DNA from: Phycisphaerae bacterium
GTDB taxonomy: Bacteria; Planctomycetota; Phycisphaerae; Sedimentisphaerales; UBA12454
DNA: 7,202 nt
Assembly: GCA_028712345.1 (NCBI GenBank)
Contig: JAQTQF010000091.1
Coordinates: forward strand, 1 to 7,202
Direction: 5' to 3'
Below, piece after piece: positions 5,921 to 7,202 of this stretch. Position 1 is the stretch's first letter, and each line of letters starts with the position of its first letter. A model generated the notes under the pieces. The model made no database searches. It saw only the letters and a list, made by a program, of their open reading frames with translations, and was not told the origin of the DNA. The translations under genes were made by a program, and so were the position numbers.

Positions 5921-6772
5921 ATGCCAAAGAAAATGATAATAAATGCTGATGATTTCGGACTTTGTCAGGGTGTTAATGATGCTGTTGCCGAGGCTCATAC
6001 TGCCGGCGTTTTGACCAGCACAACCATTATGGCCAATATGCCCGCTGTCGATAATGCCATAACCATCGCCAAAAGCACCCCATCTCTCGGTGTCGGTATC
6101 CACCTGAATGTTCTTCAGGGCAAACCGATATCAACCGACCGAAATATCAGATTACTCATCGATGGGTCCGGGCAGTTCAAATACTCAGCTTCAAAGCTGG
6201 CCGTTATGGCCCTTACGAACACAAAAATCTGCAAGGCCATTGAAGCGGAACTTTCGGCCCAAATTGCCTCTATTATCGACAAGGGCTTAAAACCGACCCA
6301 TCTTGATTCTCACAAACATTTTCACTGCTTATCGCCAATCTGGCGGATTGTATGCTCGTTGGCAGAGAAGTTTAATATTTCAGCTATTCGCTGGCCGTGG
6401 GAGCCGGAAACTCTCTGCGGCGGCGACTGGCCGAAGGTAGGAGTTAAAGATAAATTCCGTGCCTATATCATAAGACGGATGGCTCTTGGCTGTCAGAAAC
6501 TTGACAGCAGGTTCATTAAAACTGATATTTTTTTCGGTGTTACGCATACCGGCAGGATAGATGATAAATTCTGGTCGGAGCTGGGGCAAACCCAGTTTGC
6601 AGGTATCGCCGAGGTAATGACACATCCCGGCTATCCGCAGGGACTGGGAAAAACAAGACTCGTTGAGCAGAGACAGGTTGAGCTTAAGTGGCTCTGTGCA
6701 GAATCGACAAAACAAATCCTTGCCCAAGCGGGCATTGAGCTGATACATTATGGAAATATTGACAGGGAATAA
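5921..6772 (+). CDS. ChbG/HpnK (YdjC)-family carbohydrate deacetylase
   Basis: A 283-residue metal-dependent deacetylase of the YdjC family, whose members remove N-acetyl groups from amino sugars (ChbG on chitooligosaccharides) or act in hopanoid side-chain synthesis (HpnK). Signature elements in order: MIINADDFGLCQGVNDA with Asp10-Asp11 (5-21), GVGIHLNV with His61 (57-64), THLDSHKHFH with His127, Asp129, His131 and His133 (126-135), and EVMTHPGYP with His235 (231-239). Family knowledge makes Asp11, His61 and His127 the likely metal ligands; all are present, so it should be active. No signal peptide or membrane segment is seen, so it is cytoplasmic. The ATG at 5921 precedes the ADDFG motif at the usual distance but has no Shine-Dalgarno sequence. 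The next gene starts 2 nt after its stop and encodes a polyprenyl-phosphate-type glycosyltransferase. This points to a lipid-linked sugar as substrate rather than chitin. No hopanoid genes are visible, so I give no gene symbol. Confidence 0.85.
   Translation: MPKKMIINADDFGLCQGVNDAVAEAHTAGVLTSTTIMANMPAVDNAITIAKSTPSLGVGIHLNVLQGKPISTDRNIRLLIDGSGQFKYSASKLAVMALTNTKICKAIEAELSAQIASIIDKGLKPTHLDSHKHFHCLSPIWRIVCSLAEKFNISAIRWPWEPETLCGGDWPKVGVKDKFRAYIIRRMALGCQKLDSRFIKTDIFFGVTHTGRIDDKFWSELGQTQFAGIAEVMTHPGYPQGLGKTRLVEQRQVELKWLCAESTKQILAQAGIELIHYGNIDRE
6764..6768 (+). promoter_or_regulatory. Ribosome binding site that decides the glycosyltransferase start
   Basis: AGGGA lies inside the last codons of the deacetylase gene. 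It is 6 nt from the ATG at 6775 and only 3 nt from the in-frame ATG at 6772, which overlaps the upstream stop (TAATG). Spacing favours 6775. Confidence 0.45.
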
Positions 6773-6774
6773 TG

Positions 6775-7202
6775 ATGGAGCAGACAAAAATTAAATATTC
6801 GATTGTCGTGCCTTTATATAACGAAGAAGCCGTCGTACAGGAGCTTTACGAACGATTGACAAAGGTGATGCGCCAGACCTGCGAAACATACGAACTTATC
6901 CTCGTCGATGACGGCAGTGAGGACAAAACACTCGAAAAGCTGAAAACTATCGCTCAGAAGGACGACCATGTTGTCGCGGTCGAGCTTCGGCGCAATTTCG
7001 GACAGACTCCCGCTCTGGCGGCGGGCTTTGACCATACAAACGGCGAAATAATTGTAAGTATAGACGGCGACCTCCAGCATCTGCCGGAAGAGATACCGAA
7101 CTTCATCGAAAAAATTAATGCCGGCTACGATGTCGTCAGCGGCTGGCGAGAAAAACGAGATGACAACCTCATAATGAGAAAGATTCCCAGCAGAGCGGCA
7201 AA
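6775..7202 (+). CDS. Family 2 glycosyltransferase, polyprenyl-phosphate type (N-terminal part, runs off right edge)
   Basis: The frame is open to the window edge with 142 residues visible. It begins KYSIVVPLYNEEAVV (7-21), the standard GT-A nucleotide-sugar fold entry of family 2. It then has ILVDDGSEDKT (42-52) with the Asp45-Asp46 pair, the NFGQTPALAAGFDHTNGEI segment (74-92), SIDGDLQHLPEEIP (95-108) with the DxD metal motif Asp97-x-Asp99 and the D-L-Q-H/D-x-P-E signature, and VVSGWREKRDDNLIMRKIPS (120-139). The DLQxxPE and G-W/x-R-x-x-R-x-D combination is typical of DPM1/GtrB/ArnC-like enzymes, which move a sugar from a nucleotide donor to polyprenyl phosphate at the membrane face. The C-terminal membrane helices that would settle the subtype lie beyond the window. 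The 2-nt spacing after the deacetylase stop implies one transcript and coupled translation. The donor sugar is unknown. An upstream in-frame ATG at 6772 is an alternative start. Confidence 0.87.
   Translation, partial: MEQTKIKYSIVVPLYNEEAVVQELYERLTKVMRQTCETYELILVDDGSEDKTLEKLKTIAQKDDHVVAVELRRNFGQTPALAAGFDHTNGEIIVSIDGDLQHLPEEIPNFIEKINAGYDVVSGWREKRDDNLIMRKIPSRAA

Noticed and set aside
6380..6787. 135-residue minus-strand frame opposite the deacetylase
   Set aside because: It is antisense to conserved YdjC motifs and crosses the junction with the glycosyltransferase. No protein family is recognisable.

Overview
The window looks like chromosomal DNA from a Gram-negative, LPS-bearing (diderm) bacterium. 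The LptF/LptG-type export permeases require an outer membrane. A signal-peptide protein at the left edge resembles PEP-CTERM-type secreted proteins, and moderate G+C is also consistent with the PVC group, most likely a planctomycete of the Phycisphaerae/Sedimentisphaerales kind. That taxonomic reading is inference only: no rRNA or marker gene is present.

Layout. (1) 1-512, minus strand: the N-terminal 170 residues of a secreted glycine/tyrosine-rich protein that runs off the left edge. (2) 513-894: a 382-bp divergent intergenic region with a good sigma70-type promoter for the leftward gene, an inverted repeat around its -35 box, and a long (about 200 nt) predicted leader. (3) 895-1815, plus strand: a membrane-anchored protein of unknown function with a terpenoid-cyclase-like (QxxDGGW) repeat at its C terminus. 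(4) 1816-1853: a short convergent gap with an AT-rich hairpin. (5) 5804 down to 1854, minus strand: a compact probable operon lptF-lptG-alaC. lptF and lptG are 1 nt apart, and alaC follows after 50 bp. (6) 5805-5920: a divergent control region with a promoter ending almost at the next start codon. (7) 5921-7202, plus strand: a ChbG/HpnK (YdjC)-type carbohydrate deacetylase, followed after 2 nt by a family 2 glycosyltransferase of the polyprenyl-phosphate (DPM1/GtrB/ArnC) kind, cut off by the right edge.

How they fit together. The central and right parts form an envelope neighbourhood. LptF and LptG would be the two transmembrane subunits of the LptB2FG transporter that extracts LPS from the inner membrane. 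The deacetylase and glycosyltransferase pair is suited to building or trimming a lipid-linked sugar. The alanine aminotransferase is probably a co-transcribed housekeeping passenger. I see no mobile element, CRISPR array, tRNA, rRNA or defence-type system, and nothing that amounts to a clearly new system. The points most worth a second look are the unusually long LptF, the possibly leaderless deacetylase transcript, the membrane-anchored cyclase-fold orphan, and the structured regulatory region at 513-894.
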